This document shows positions 24,663 through 36,796 of a DNA stretch of 64,000 nucleotides, one piece after another (the first letter of the stretch is position 1; every line of letters begins with the position of its first letter). The notes beneath the pieces are model-generated. The model was not told the origin of the DNA. It searched no databases and was given only the letters and a program-made list of their open reading frames with translations. The stretch is taken from the NCBI GenBank assembly GCA_009739215.1, contig VSJF01000003.1, positions 806,001 through 870,000 on the forward strand, in the 5' to 3' direction. Both the position numbers and the translations under genes were made by a program. The stretch comes from Floccularia luteovirens (taxonomy: Eukaryota > Basidiomycota > Agaricomycetes > Agaricales > Squamanitaceae).

Positions 24663-24666
24663 AAAA
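24663..24666 (-). terminator. Pol III terminator of tRNA-Ser
   Basis: A run of four T on the transcribed minus strand begins seven bases after the tRNA discriminator base, the usual minimal Pol III stop signal. Confidence 0.6.
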
Positions 24667-24672
24667 TTACTT

Positions 24673-24754
24673 CGACGCCAGCAGGATTCGAACCTGCGCC
24701 CTCAAAGAGGAACAGATTTCTAATCTGTCGCCGTAACCACTTGGCTATAGCGCC
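24673..24754 (-). tRNA. tRNA-Ser (anticodon AGA)
   Basis: An 82-base intronless tRNA on the minus strand. The acceptor stem starts GGCGCTA and pairs with TGGCGTC (two wobble pairs). The A box reads TAGCCAAGTGG and the B box GGTTCGAATCC. The anticodon loop TTAGAAA presents AGA, and the long variable arm is typical of tRNA-Ser. A TTTT run (24666-24663 on the minus strand) just after the 3' end fits a Pol III terminator. The gene sits about 95 bases upstream of the possible long STE23 reading frame. Confidence 0.95.
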
Positions 24755-24910
24755 CAATGTTTTTAATTCAATTTTGAACATCCTAGTTGGAGCGGGTTTT
24801 TTGGTGATAAAATTTTTTTAAAGCAGCTCATTGTTCTGAAAGTACATACATTATATTATCAATAAAAACGGTGAATCGTAAGTAAATATACAGGTTAATC
24901 TTTTTGATGG

Positions 24911-27900
24911 TTATGGTGGTGGCTCTAAAGGGTAATGATACACCTTCCTGAATATCTGCCATAGTGCTTCCATAGTTCTTACAACCTTCTGAACTCCAGC
25001 GTGCATTTCTGCACGAGCATCTTGATCCAGCCAGGAAAACGTAAAGATGTGTTGCACAGGCGACAGTCCATACTCTTCTACAGGTGACAAGAAATCGGGC
25101 AACCACTGTGACTCTCTTTTCGACGAGCTAGAATCCGGTGTTTCAGGCATCACACTCGGGGTTGCCGTTATGGAGGCAAGTGAAGAAGTTGGAGATATGG
25201 TAGCGGTAGACGTAGGGGTAGGCCCGTCGTTTGCAAGCCACAGCGTTCTCTCGGAATAAATAGTGGTTGTTACCGTAACAAGCGCTGGAATCCCGTTCTG
25301 GCTGGCGTTGAAATCAGTAGAGTACTGCTCTAGCGAGTTCCCGAGTCTTCTGATTTCTGTGCCAGCTCGATATAGGCCAGTCGTCATAACAAGGCAAAAG
25401 ATCCAACTTAGAACTAGCGAACGCCGGGTATCAACAACATATGAGTATTGTGTTGGCATTATGGGACGTATGATCAGTGTGAGGCGAGGGTTAAAAAATC
25501 CCTCTACGGAATATTGCAGCAGTCTTAAGTCATGCTGATGCTCGAAATTGGAGCACAACGGTGACAGGTGCCATCCTGATACAAATCATAAGCGTATATC
25601 CTTTCGATACTAATTTTTGGCTTACCGGACATTGAATGAATCTTTGTTTCCATTCTACCAACCGGCAAAGAAAATGTTGGAAGGAGAATATGAAGCAAAC
25701 GTTCTTCCCTTCTGGTGCGCATAATTTTCCATTTGCTCTTGTGAAATTTTGACCCATACTTTTCTTGGACAACATAGTCAACCGTCAACATCCCTCCGGC
25801 TTTTCCAGTGTCTATGGTCACCCAACTAACCCACTCCTTTCCTGACATTTCTTCGAATGACACTCCAATGTCGCTTGGTCTGTGTTCTTTGGGGGCAATG
25901 GGGGTAACCTTGAATTTCGTGGGTTCACCATCAATGGTGGCATTGGCTATGTTCACTTGTGGCGATGAGTTTAGGTCTGACTTTGCAAGCCCAAATTCAA
26001 TACTCTCAGATCCTGTATGCGCCGGGACGTGCAAGCAGAGTCGAACAGCATATGAACTAGGCAACGAGTTGGACCCATTCAACAACATTGTAATTTTGGT
26101 TTTGACGGATGGCAGCACCATAGGACCTTCTCTCTTCGGATGCGTGTGATAAATTCGTGCCAAGGATGTATTTGACGGAGTTCGAGAGTTTAGCTTTCCG
26201 TTTAAAACTTTTATTTGTGATCTTGAGCTTCTGTGGCCATTAGCGATGGAAAAGACTGATTTTAATGCGATTCTTCCTCCTTCTTCTCCACATTTAGTAT
26301 ACCCTCCTTTCTGTAGAACCGTTTTTCTCGTTTGAGGATCCCTGCGTGTATCTCCTGAAGGATTAAAGACTTCTACAGTTGCTGCGACTCCCTCCACGTC
26401 ATTGCGTATCAGGAAAGTTGTTATTTCCGAGTCAGCGGCTAGTACAGTGAACCGAGGCAAGACAATTGGTTCCATCAAAACTTCTTCACTATCACTTCCT
26501 CGATTGGGAGATGGGCTACGAGAAACAGATCGTTGGCCATTGGTTCGTGCTAGTGTCGTCCTGGGCGTAATCAGAATAGTTCCTGAAATCGTAAAGTTGA
26601 AGGTATTCTTGGCTGGAGGGATAAGATCATTCATGTTGACGTGTAGGGTTATTGGCGTTCCCGGTGGGCGAGTCTGAGAAGATTCTGATATGTTAGGTGT
26701 GGAGTTGGGGAATGATGACATGGAAGACATAGTTCCGGGTGGAGAGGACGATGCATGCATTATTGTAGAGCCTTCAAAAGAGTACTCCGCAACAGTATGT
26801 GCTGGCAAAGGCGCACGAAGTAGAGATGACAAAGATGATGTATTGGTTTGTTCATCCTTGATTTGTTGAGCTCGTTCATCAGTGTGAACGATTTGTGGAC
26901 CAGAATCGATCAGTGATGTCTGCGATTCTGAATTAATGGGGGTAGGGGGTGGACCAACGTCGAAACCGGTATAACCAATGCCACCGCCCACTTCCCAGGT
27001 GCTTGGTGATCCGCTGACCCATGACACATCTGACCCCTTGGCCTCCAGTCCTACGTCCAAACCAAGCAGTGTAGCTACACCAGGAAACCAAACACCTTTA
27101 CAAGTTCCCTTATATTCCACATTCATAAGTAGACCTTCAGCTCTATTGTCGTCTGGGTGTTGTACTTTCCCTTTGATTGTGCATACCATTTCACCTTTCG
27201 CTTCTTTGACACCAACCCGACGTCTCCCGCTACTCTCCTCTGACAATGCGCCTACATTTTTCAATGGCTTCGCCCAACGTATTCGAATGCGTTCGGCTGA
27301 GGGAAAGGTCCCCTGAATACCATAACCATCTGACAGCCCTGTAGCCGACGAATCACTTGTTTCATCATCAGCAAAGTGCGTGTATGACCGTGTACGAGAG
27401 GGGCGAGACGGTGCATTGCGCGTTACGTGCGGGTCAGATGTGAGGTCCCATGTGTTGACTTCTTCTTCGATTGAAGACAAAGAAGCTAAAGAAGAAGAAG
27501 GTGCTGAGGGGGAGAATATGCGCAACTTAATATGATTGTGCAGGCACCGAGGTATAGGTATTGAGAGCTGCAGAATGGATTAGTGCAAGCCAAATATTTA
27601 TAAATAGGATACTGACTAGATATGGGGCTCTGGGAGGACGAGTTACATATGGAACCCACATATCAATTGCAGCCATGAACTGCACTGTAGGCTTGTCTAG
27701 TAGCGAGAATCCCCTGGTTCGCGAAGGTTGCGCAAATCCATCGGATTCATTGTCCGAAGGTGAAGCACCTGGTCTCCTTTGAGAGGGAAAGGATTTCGGC
27801 AAAACAAAAGAGATATAATAGCCGCTGACAAGTATATGTCCAGTATATTGTAGATCTACTGGTTCTATACTTTCAGTGTTCTTAGCACGGTTGTTTGAAT

Positions 27901-28474
27901 GGACGGAAGAGTTAGAGTGTGTTATGGGAATCTTGTAAGCAGTATGAAAAGACTCTGAAGTCCTCGCTGGGAGATTCAAAGCCCTTGCTGCCTTATGAAG
28001 CAATGGTGAGATTGTCGATGAAAAGTTGTAAGGTGCAGAATTGCTGTCAAGTGGGTGAACTTGGGATGTCAATATCTTAATGTTCTCCTCTGTAAGGAAA
28101 AAGTCAAAATTTGTCGTGGTGTGCAATAGTGCAACTGACATACCGGGAAAGAGGGGTATAGTTGAGCCTGGTGTGATGTTCTCCAGCGGCAGAGAAATCT
28201 AATGTAAAAAGTCGCATCTAATGAAGACGTTGTAGCAGTTTGGTCCACTCACTTTTAGGTATAATTTTATGGATGCACCCTCTTGCCCTCTCTTTGCTTT
28301 GCCTTCTAAAGCAATTCGAGTTACTATATTCATTTTGGACTGCCCCCCTGAAATTATGGTTGGAGAATAACTGCTGGAGTTGGAAGATTTAGCATAGGGT
28401 TGACGAGATGGTGTTATAAGCGTGTTTGGTGGACTCATAGCATGGGAATAACGTAAAGGGGTCGGGACTGGCAT
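24911..28474 (-). CDS. Large uncharacterised protein with C-terminal membrane span
   Basis: I do not recognise this roughly 1,000-residue protein. Exons join in frame: 28474 to about 28260 (MPVPTPLRYSHAMSPPNT ... GASIKLYLK), a short exon (ISLPLENITPGSTIPLFP), one beginning EENIKILTSQVHPLD and ending PPRAPYL (about 27624), then a long exon (LSIPIPRCLHNHIKLRIFSP, about 27570-25610), and a last exon to 24911. The body looks beta-rich: LHVNMNDLIPPAKNTFNFTI, FTVLAADSEITTFLIRN, KTKITMLLNGSNSLPSSYAV, SGKEWVSWVTIDTGKAGG. Near the end there is a hydrophobic segment (SLVLSWIFCLVMTTGLY, about 25440-25390), then a Ser/Thr/Pro stretch and SPVQHIFTFSWLDQDARAE. It could be a tail-proximal membrane protein of the ER or secretory route, but that is a guess. 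A start up to 28615 is possible. Confidence 0.7.
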
Positions 28475-29327
28475 ATTAGGTGTATGCCTGGATATTGATG
28501 AGAAGGAGGATATAGACGGTATTTGTTGGAGTAGCGGTCTGTCCGAGATGGTACTTAAGCAATGTGCTAGGAGCAAAGGACGTGGTGGACAGAGAAAGCA
28601 ACAAGATCGACCCAAACGGCGCGCTCAGAGATTCAACCCGTGCTCACCAGCACTTGGCGCGTCGTTCGCAAACGCGGTCGGCAAGCAAGATCAAATACAG
28701 ACAAGTACGCACAAGTTTACAAATTCCTTTTTCAGATACTAAGGGGAATTCAAAGTTGGTAGTAAGCGATTGATTCGGGTTTTAGTCGATAATCGATTCT
28801 AAGCACAGTTTTTATTCTGGCATGTTTGAGCACCGCTTCACAATTTAAATCGATTAATTTCGTTTGTTGATAACTCGCTCTTTGGCTTGTTGATGAGATT
28901 AAAGATAATCCTCTTTTCGATTCTAAAAAGTTAAACGTTAATGTGGAAGTCCAGCTCACTTCTACGGAGATGCAAAACCACAAATATGTCCATAATCCAA
29001 CTCTCAATAAACTGTGGTTTTATTTTTTCCAAAATGTAATTAATACCACATTACCACGTGATATCACAGAGTGGATATAGACTTTTAAGTTACACCTCCG
29101 CTTGAATCGGGAGGCCGGCTGCTGAGAATCGATTCGGCCAAGTTTGTGTAGCGTGGGAATGTAACTTAAGTACCAAATGCATTAATTAATCGATCGTTTC
29201 ACTAACTTTGAATTCCCCTAAATTGTTGCAACTGACGAAAAATCGCGAAACATGAAACATGATTATTATGTACAACCCGTCACAGCACATTTACTAATCC
29301 TACCGTGCCCATGCAGAATGGAGGATG
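28475..29327. other. Intergenic, AT-rich, no supported gene
   Basis: About 850 bases between two minus-strand genes. It contains several ATCGATT/AATCGAT motifs (28780-28860 and 29185-29195) and AT-rich stretches. The gap holds the upstream region of the 24911-28474 gene and the 3' region of RFA1. No coding signal is convincing. Confidence 0.5.
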
Positions 29328-31527
29328 TCACGAAGTGCCATAGCCTCCTCCTTGTAATCCAATGGGTAGATCCGTGTTATACCGTACCGTACCCGAGTCA
29401 TCTCCTGTATCATTGATGGTGACTATTTTCATATTCACCGATAGAAGAGCACGTACGTTATAAGTGTCCTGTTTAGCCCGGCAAGAAAAATTGTACGTTT
29501 TACAGTTCGCTTGGTGCAAGATCACATTGTACTCCGACTCATCGCGATCCTGAAATAGTTTATATCATTTATTTCCAAATTGTTGTGAATCCACTCACTT
29601 TGATTTCCATCAATTCATTAGCTGACCTACCAAAAATAGCCAACCCCACATCATTAAATCCCTGCAACCAAGCTTGTCCAGAGTGGTCTGCGACAGCAAG
29701 AGACATTATATACCTATGTTGAACTCGATAGGTCAATGTTGTGACGATGATATCTAGAGATTAGACACACCGATGCTCCGGTTGAGGGAAATTCTGATCA
29801 CATTTTTCACATCTCCATCCAGAATGATCTTCGATAACCTTTTTGTTGCAATTGGGAGTAGGACATGCAGGATACGATATGTTATCGGCCTTGATATGCA
29901 TTACAGTGGCTCTTGTTGAAAAGTATTCTGGCTTGTCTGGGGTACCAAATTGAGCTTGTTTGACATCCTCTAAGCTTCGTATCTCCTCGCGATTAAAAAC
30001 CGATGTCCCAGCGCCAGTTGAACTCATAGAATGGGCTTGGAAAGACTGGGCAGCTCCAGTAGAATCGTACCAGCCACGGAGAGTAAAGCATTGCTCGATA
30101 TCCGGATTGATTTGCATGATACCTGAGCTGAACATTGATAATGACCGGCCTACACGATCGTTATTTTAGGGTTCTTTGTTTAACTAAGAGGACATACCTC
30201 CATAATCGCCAACTCTGACGCCTTTGAACGCAATCACGGGGAATTCCTCAGCATTATATTGTTCCGCCTGCTTGGCCCATAGTGTAAGACGAACAGAGAA
30301 GCCAGACATGTCCACCAAGGTCAACTCTCGTTTTGGAATCTTAAACACAGTCAGTGAAAGAATAATGACAAACTCAACTACATTACTGGACGATTGGTTG
30401 TCTTGGATATGACCTCACTCAATGGTGACACTTCTTTCACAATAGCTATGACATCTGTGAGGTATGTCAGTCATTGCTATCCCTTACAAGAATCGGGATA
30501 CATACCACACGTAGATTCCTTTGGCAAATCCTGCAAACCACTTAATGGTACGAAGTTGTATTTAACCGTCGGAACATCAGCTGTTTCGAGGCACTAGATC
30601 ATTGGTGAGACGTTTTGTTATTAAAATGATGTTTAGACTCCGACCTCCTCGATTTCGGTGTTACGCTCAAGCCCCAGCTCGTAGTCATTTGTGAGATTGG
30701 AAAATTTTTTCTTAGCTAGATTGACCCGAGCTTTGGATATATAATAAACTTTGCCTTCTTCCAATTTGGTGTAAAATTGGTCAACAACAAGGTTAAATGC
30801 TGTAGCCCGAATTTCCCCAGTTTCGTCCATGAGAGTTACATTAAAAAGTTTGCCTTCGCCGCGTTGATTCGACCAATGTTTGATTTCGGACTTCTGGGTA
30901 ACACGAGCTTTGATTGTCCAATTATTCTGATATGGACTGAGACCTTCAATAGGATAGACCGGGATCCCACGGCCACTCTTGTTGGCCGTCTGCTGGCGAC
31001 TTTGTTGTTCCAGCTTTTGTTGTGGTTCTGCTTTCACTGATGAGGTGCTTGGGGCAACATTGGATAGTGCAGTTGATTTGCCTGCTTCTCCAGGTGGCGC
31101 GTCTGGAATTTGTTGTGGATCACCAATCTTTTGGTTGGGGTTACCCACAACGCGTAAAGCAAGTATGATGAGTAGTCTATGTTCTAACTGTCAAAAACGC
31201 GTAGCAAACCGCAATTGGGTACACTCACCGTTTGTCCTGAACGTAATTACAAGTCATTTTCTCAATCACAACGACTGTAAGCTTCCCAAATGTGTTATCA
31301 TGCACCATTGGATTGAGCTGTGTGGCGAGCATGGCCTGTATGAAGTATTCGCCGTCAGACATGATGATTCGATAGCGATCCACAGTATTAGTTGTAGAGA
31401 CTGCTGGCTGGTTGACCTTTTTTATGGAAAGAAATTGAAGAGTATGTTGTGAGTTGAATATTTCTGTATCATCTGGGGAAGCATAATGTAAACGCGAAGC
31501 ACTCCCTGCTGTCAGCTGTACGTTCAT
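29328..31527 (-). CDS. RFA1: Replication protein A large subunit (Rfa1)
   Basis: The large subunit of the single-stranded DNA-binding trimer RPA, needed for replication, repair and recombination. The start at 31527 ([13 protein letters not shown]) begins the N-terminal OB fold ([20 protein letters not shown]). A linker ([20 protein letters not shown]) follows. DNA-binding domain A reads [20 protein letters not shown] and [20 protein letters not shown], and domain [21 protein letters not shown]. Domain C holds the zinc ribbon [22 protein letters not shown]. The C-terminus, [17 protein letters not shown], then [15 protein letters not shown], matches the family. At least ten exons are separated by short introns. 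Intron 1 carries two ACGCGT boxes. Confidence 0.96.
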
Positions 31528-32056
31528 CCTGGTGAGACAATCAATTTAGCGGTGTGACCACTCCGTGACCGAACGCGTTGGGAAGTGAGCGAAATGAATC
31601 GCAAAACTCCGAGTTACAATGTCCAATTGAGGTTAAGTTAAGTTACTCAACACATGTTACAGTATCAGAGTTATATTCGGGACAACCGAAAAGTAGATCA
31701 ACAGAGATCAGCAGGGGGTTTCCATTTATCTTTCCTGAAATAGAGCACTATTCCTAACTAGTAAAATTGACGAATGCCTTGCACCGTCGGATACAGGCGT
31801 CGGGTGAAGACTAATAGCGACCAATCCTTTACTTATCAACTTACAAATCACGCTTAGCTTGGTGGCACAGTTCCGATATGGTTAGATTGTTTGAAAAAAA
31901 AAACCATATTCAATTTCCACTACTGTACTTATTGTAAAGGTAACCAGATAAATATGTAGATATGTACTAACAGTACTAACGCATATGATATATATATTAG
32001 TTTGATTTGTATCCTGCCTTTAGGCCAATTACCTCCTGATCGATCTCCTGATAAAT
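31528..32056. other. Intergenic region, RFA1 promoter and IDO side
   Basis: About 530 bases. The RFA1-proximal part carries the ACGCGT box. The rest has an A-run near 31895-31903 and a TATATATA run near 31988-31996. No gene is supported. Confidence 0.5.
31573..31578. promoter_or_regulatory. MluI cell-cycle box upstream of RFA1
   Basis: ACGCGT 46 bases before the RFA1 start codon. RPA genes are classic targets of the MBF/DSC1 G1/S factor in fungi, which fits the site and its position. Two further copies lie in intron 1 (31150-31155 and 31197-31202). Confidence 0.5.
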
Positions 32057-33555
32057 TCAATTACCCTTCAATATCGCACGTCTGGTCGCGTCGCGGCCTG
32101 CCTTCAGGAGATTTGACAGCTCGTTACCACCTGTTCCACGTGCTGCTCCATTTCCTGCCATCCTTCCCGTCTGCAGGCGCTCTATCATTGCACTGGCTGG
32201 GCAACCACCCCCTGATCTTGAAGTGGTCTGGGACATGCTGACGACATATAAGCATGCTATCCGAATATGTCTATCCCTAAGTCTTTTTAATGCGATTACA
32301 GCGGAATCGTATGGTTCTCGGAGAACTGGGTTTTCTTGTGCCAATTTGCGGATAGGTCGGGCGATTGCACCAACATAGGCAAGGTATTCCCGGTGTTTTC
32401 CAGGCATGTAACGTCGCATTCTTTCCATGAAGCCATGATCAGCCCGTTTGTTTTCTGTTGAAGGGACTGGATACCGCTTTTGGCGAAGTTTGTGATCGAT
32501 GTCCAAGAAGATATCGAGGGCGTGCATGACACTGCTTTGCCCGGCAGATGGTCCGCTGAGATCGAGCTTGCTACTGTCGTCGATTCCTTCGTACACCCAG
32601 CCTAATGCACCAGGTCCTTTTGCATCACTTCCTTCAAACCACGGCCGGATGTCCCAATAGAAAACGTGTGGGTCGCAGACTGGACGCACAGACTGAATAA
32701 CTTCACTAACATCGTCCACTACTCCTGCCAGTCGAGAGAGATCTTTGGCAACCCTAGAAACTGATGCGAAATCAGTCTTGCTAGGAAGGCTGATGTAGTC
32801 ATTTATGATTCGTAGTATATCAATCCCATATAACTCGGCTTTAGCGGAAGCACGATAAAAATTCTCTTCATCTTGCGTTCCTGAGAACAAATTGAGAAAA
32901 CGCATATTGTCGATGGACAAAGGTTGGTCTGGGTGAATTAGGTCCCAATTCCAAAGGACAGTGTCGGCAAATGTCAGTACTGGTGCAATACCAAGATAGT
33001 TCGATATCTGCACTAATGGCATGGCAAGTGACTTCGGGATCCGATATTGGATTGGCGTGCCATCGCCATCCTCAGGTTTTGGTATGGAATGAACATAGAA
33101 GTGGACCATCCAAGCCAAGAGAAAATGTGCCCTTTGTGACAGACGAAGATTTGTGTGAAGTGGCTCTGTGTCAAGCACGGGTAACTAACACCCTCTATCA
33201 ATTACTGTCTGTTGATCATAATCATGAGACTTACAGAAGCGACTTGGGCTCTCCATTGTTCGCCAAAAGGGCGCTTTTCCATAGCCTCGTAGGATTCGTC
33301 CTCTCCAAGGCTCAATTTTCCGTTGGCCTGTTGAATTGCTTCTTCCCACACCACAAATTCATCGGAGAGTTTTGGGAGTGGCCTTCGGGGAAAGAATCCC
33401 GTCAAGGGATCAACATCGAAGGAAATGGGTGAACGTCGGTCAGCGATAGACTTGCGACAGTTAGCATTTATTGTGGAATTCAGTAATGAGAGCGAAAGCC
33501 TGAAGAAAAGCCGAAAAAACTGGGGGGGTGAGGGTAGGACTTTAATGATATCCAT
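32057..33555 (-). CDS. BNA2: Indoleamine 2,3-dioxygenase (Bna2-type)
   Basis: A heme enzyme that opens the indole ring of tryptophan to N-formylkynurenine, the first step towards NAD and kynurenine. Two exons (33555-33235, 33184-32057) give 482 residues. Family marks: DPLTGFFPRRPLPKLSDEF, FLLAWMVHFYVHSIP, RIPKSLAMPLVQISNYLGIAPVLTFADTVLWNW, VFYWDIRPWFEG, and MRRYMPGKHREYLAYVGAI, where the His is the proximal heme ligand by family knowledge. The C-terminus extends about 60 residues past the usual core (GGGCPASAMIERLQTGR onwards), low in complexity. The N-terminal 25 residues are hydrophobic and basic, and could be leader or simply divergent. Confidence 0.94.
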
Positions 33556-34587
33556 TTTGCTTGGTAGAATTTAGGTCGATGGAAAATATGAAGGATAGGG
33601 AGTTCAGTCATATTTCTTTAGACTCTTATACGAAATTAAGGACCTAGCCACGCCACATCAGATCGATGAGTGACTCAATGTAAGAGCTCATACACTTACT
33701 GTGAACAATATCCAATAGCATGGTTCATGTGTCTAATATTGGAATACTGTATTGTCATGAACCCTTGCTGTATCATCGAGATGCGGTAGCGCCTAGCACC
33801 GCTCAAAGCAAAGGGTTCAGGCTGAGTTGAATAAGCTGTTTGCAGGCAGGAGTTTTCCCGAGCGACCGATCGAATCTTGGCACCAATCTGAACATTTGAT
33901 TTAATATTAATAACGCACCGTTTCCCCATATTTCGAAACTTCAATTCCTCATCGAACTCAATCACTGTATTATTTCGATTAGTTCATGAATGTCCTATCT
34001 TGGTAACCGGCATAGAGACTAAGCACAGCTGTCTCACTGTGTCATTCGAGTTGAGTTGACATTAACGACGAAGAGATTTTTTCCGCAAAAGAAGTTCCTT
34101 GACGTTGTCGCATCCTGGTGACTTTATGTTGGGGCCAGATCGACACAGTTTGGCCAGGGATAACAAGTTTGAATTCTCCTTTGCGGTACAGAAGGGTTCA
34201 GGTAGCCGCCGCATGCGCCCGATGCTTGTTCAAATCGGTGATTCGTGTAAATAATTTTCTTGATGTTGATCTTGTTTATTGTCAGGTACAAATTTACGCC
34301 CTCAACCTTGAAACAAAACTAGTTTACTGCAGGTTACCAGTTGATTCATTAAGTATTCGAACTGTTCCTTGGGATATACGGATCATTGGCTACGTACGTG
34401 AGAACTGGCACTTTTGTCCTTAGTGGGTCTGCATACAACGGATCAATTCGAGTCAACTTGCGTTGCTTGATGTTGGAGCACAATGTTCGCATCTGAATGA
34501 ACTTGTAATGCAGCACATCACAACTGCTTGTAACAGATTATATGTAATTAAGAAAGGCTACCCATAGCACTCCGTGATGGTTCACAT
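33556..34587. other. Unassigned region with intron-like and coding-like stretches
   Basis: About 1,030 bases between two minus-strand genes. On the minus strand I see an 89-codon frame (33965-33696, VIEFDEELKFRNMGKRCVIN at its start) and, near 34480-34380, LTRIDPLYADPLRTKVPVLT ahead of a GTACGT donor. On the plus strand a GTAAATAATTTTC...TTATTGTCAG stretch (34248-34286) looks like an intron between HPGDFMLGPDRHSL-type sequence and VQIYALNLETK. I could not join either set into a convincing gene. A decayed or fast-evolving gene is possible. Confidence 0.3.
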
Positions 34588-36434
34588 CTAGGATGACTCG
34601 TGAACCCATTTGAGCCAGACTTTGTTATCATCGGCATTATCTTGAAGAATGCACCGACGTTCAGCTACCTCAGCTACTTTCTCCCGTACGCCATGTTTTC
34701 CGGGTCGCAGAGTTACGAATCTAGACTGTAGTTCATCAAGACGTATGCCCGTTGCTCCACCGGAGCTGTGAGAACCACGGACAACAAGGCCTATCTCCTC
34801 CTCTGTCGGGAGACTGTACTTCATGGGATCTGGAATTTTGACAGACTCGCAATTGGGTGGTATTTCGAGCTGTGGGACATCAGACAAGAAAGGTGATTTC
34901 GGGTCAAAAAACCTGGAGACTATGCTGTCGTCAACCTCGGCCAGAGCTGATGGCGACCAATTTGGACGATTTTTGGTCTTCTCAACTAACACTGATCTGA
35001 CTCCAGTGAAGAAATCGGGGCTTGCACCACTCTACAGTTTTATTAAGTATGACCACCGGATCAACTGATTTTCAACTTACGCAGAAAGCCGTTGCTATTT
35101 TCAACTCCATTTGTAATGCCTCTAGGAGAGTCATGTTCTTTCCTGAACGGATGGCTTTTAATGCAACTTTGAGGCTTGTGGGGCTGCGTAGTTCTAACAT
35201 AGTTATAGTATCTTTTGCCCATAGACTGACTGGTTGGTCTTTGTGGTTGGTAAGCGCTTGAAGATCACCGATGATTGACTCTACTGTATCATGTCGAAAC
35301 GCGAAATCTAGCGCCGCGCGTTTTGCTCCAATGAGAGGCGAAGGGGTTTCATGAGGCTCCCGCTCTGATGAAAGTTCCTCAATCGCACTATCGATTTGGG
35401 AGGCATGAGGATGTTCTAATGCTGCTAGTCTCTCGAGCAATATGGGTATTCTTCTTGATGGAATAAAATGTGTGGCAAAACCGTGATTACTGCAAACCGA
35501 AAATTAGTTGACTCGAATTTCCTTCGATTGTTGGACACGTACAACACAGCTCTCCCTGATAACGTATCCGAAGTCAATGCCAAATATGTACCCAATTGAC
35601 CATCAAGTCGCGACAAAAAAAAACTTCCTCCGACATCAGGACAGTACCCTATTTTAGTTTCTGGCATAGCAAAAACTGTCTTCTCGGTAGCGACTCTGAA
35701 TGTCGCCAACGCAGCAAGTCCAGCTCCGCCACCCACTGACATAAATACTCAATTTTAAATTATACAACAAAGACGCACATGTTGGCCCATCCATTATAGC
35801 CACGTAGGGTTTTTGAAGTGAGGCTAGAATATAATCCATCTCAAACCTAACAAAATTTAGAAACAAGTTATTCAGACAATCAAATCATCACGTACTCGCG
35901 CTTGAAGTAATCGATTGCTTGAGCTCGCGTCTTTGGATCAATCGCATTAAGCACAACACCTGGATGTTTCATATTCAAACAGATTCCTGTTTCAAAAATT
36001 AAAAAGACATACTGGCAACATCCCCTCCAACACAGAACGCCCGACCAACACTGCTCCCTACTATTGTGCCGCAGAGTTCCGAGGCACTCCATTCCTATCA
36101 AATGTCTATCAATTTAGAGGAGCCTAGGTTTAACCATTAAATGCTAACCTCGATTTTTGGGCGCAGCAAAGATAGCATTGGTTCATCAAGTGCATTCAAT
36201 TTGGATGGTCGATTGAGGATATATCTCCTAAGTGCTCCGTTCGATTCGAATAAGACTGTTGGCTAACAGGAAACCTCACTTGATGTCATTTCATTTCATT
36301 TACCAGAGAATACACACCTCTTCGGGATGAGTAGTTGAAGTAGACATCATTTGTTGCGAGATTGCCTTGGTTCTTTGAGAAGCAACACGAGCAACGCTTC
36401 GAGACATGCCTCTAAGAAACGTTGCAGCTAACAT
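34588..36434 (-). CDS. HIBCH: Mitochondrial 3-hydroxyisobutyryl-CoA hydrolase
   Basis: A crotonase-fold thioesterase of valine breakdown (yeast Ehd3). The start at 36434 gives a basic, Ser/Arg-rich presequence ([20 protein letters not shown]) suited to mitochondrial import. [20 protein letters not shown] then [11 protein letters not shown] follows, the conserved oxyanion-hole region. Next: [63 protein letters not shown], with [13 protein letters not shown] being the hydrolase signature that separates it from hydratases. The last exon (34992-34588) carries [18 protein letters not shown]. About eight exons. The final residues [10 protein letters not shown] extend past the usual core. Confidence 0.93.
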
Positions 36435-36796
36435 GAAAGTAACACCACCTTGAATAGGTCGTGAGATAGAACCCGTCTACAAAGTCTGCAAGTCAGTAAT
36501 GTTCTTGCACGGCCGGGCTTGGGAATGATGTCCAAAAGGATGGGTTCGGCAATTGTTGGCCGCCGTTTGCCGCCATTTGCCGAGAAAATCTTGTTTGTTT
36601 TATTTTATTTTATTTTTATTACATACATACATCATGGCGCACCCTTTTTTTAATTTATTCGCCTTCTGGACTCGTCAAAACTCTCCATTGCTAACCGTCA
36701 GGCACAGCAACATTGTTTTCCCTGTGTTTTGAACTTATGTATTGATACCGGCGGGAAGAGCCTTGGAAATACCCGTCAATACTTAGCACCGCTATC
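36435..36796. other. Divergent promoter of HIBCH and TBCE with simple repeats
   Basis: About 360 bases between divergent genes. It holds an imperfect CGCCGTTTGC/CGCCATTTGC direct repeat (about 36560-36582) followed by a TTTTA/CATA low-complexity run (about 36597-36632). No gene is supported. Confidence 0.6.
36597..36632. repeat. Low-complexity TTTTA / CATA run
   Basis: Repeated TATTTTATTT units pass into ACATACATACATC. It is a simple sequence tract in the divergent promoter between HIBCH and TBCE. Confidence 0.8.

Noticed and set aside
27527..28141. Apparent start codon (MSVALLHTTT) for a separate protein
   Set aside because: The sequence from there to TTACAG is an intron (GTATGT...ACAG); reading across it gives PLFPEENIKILTSQ in frame with upstream exons.
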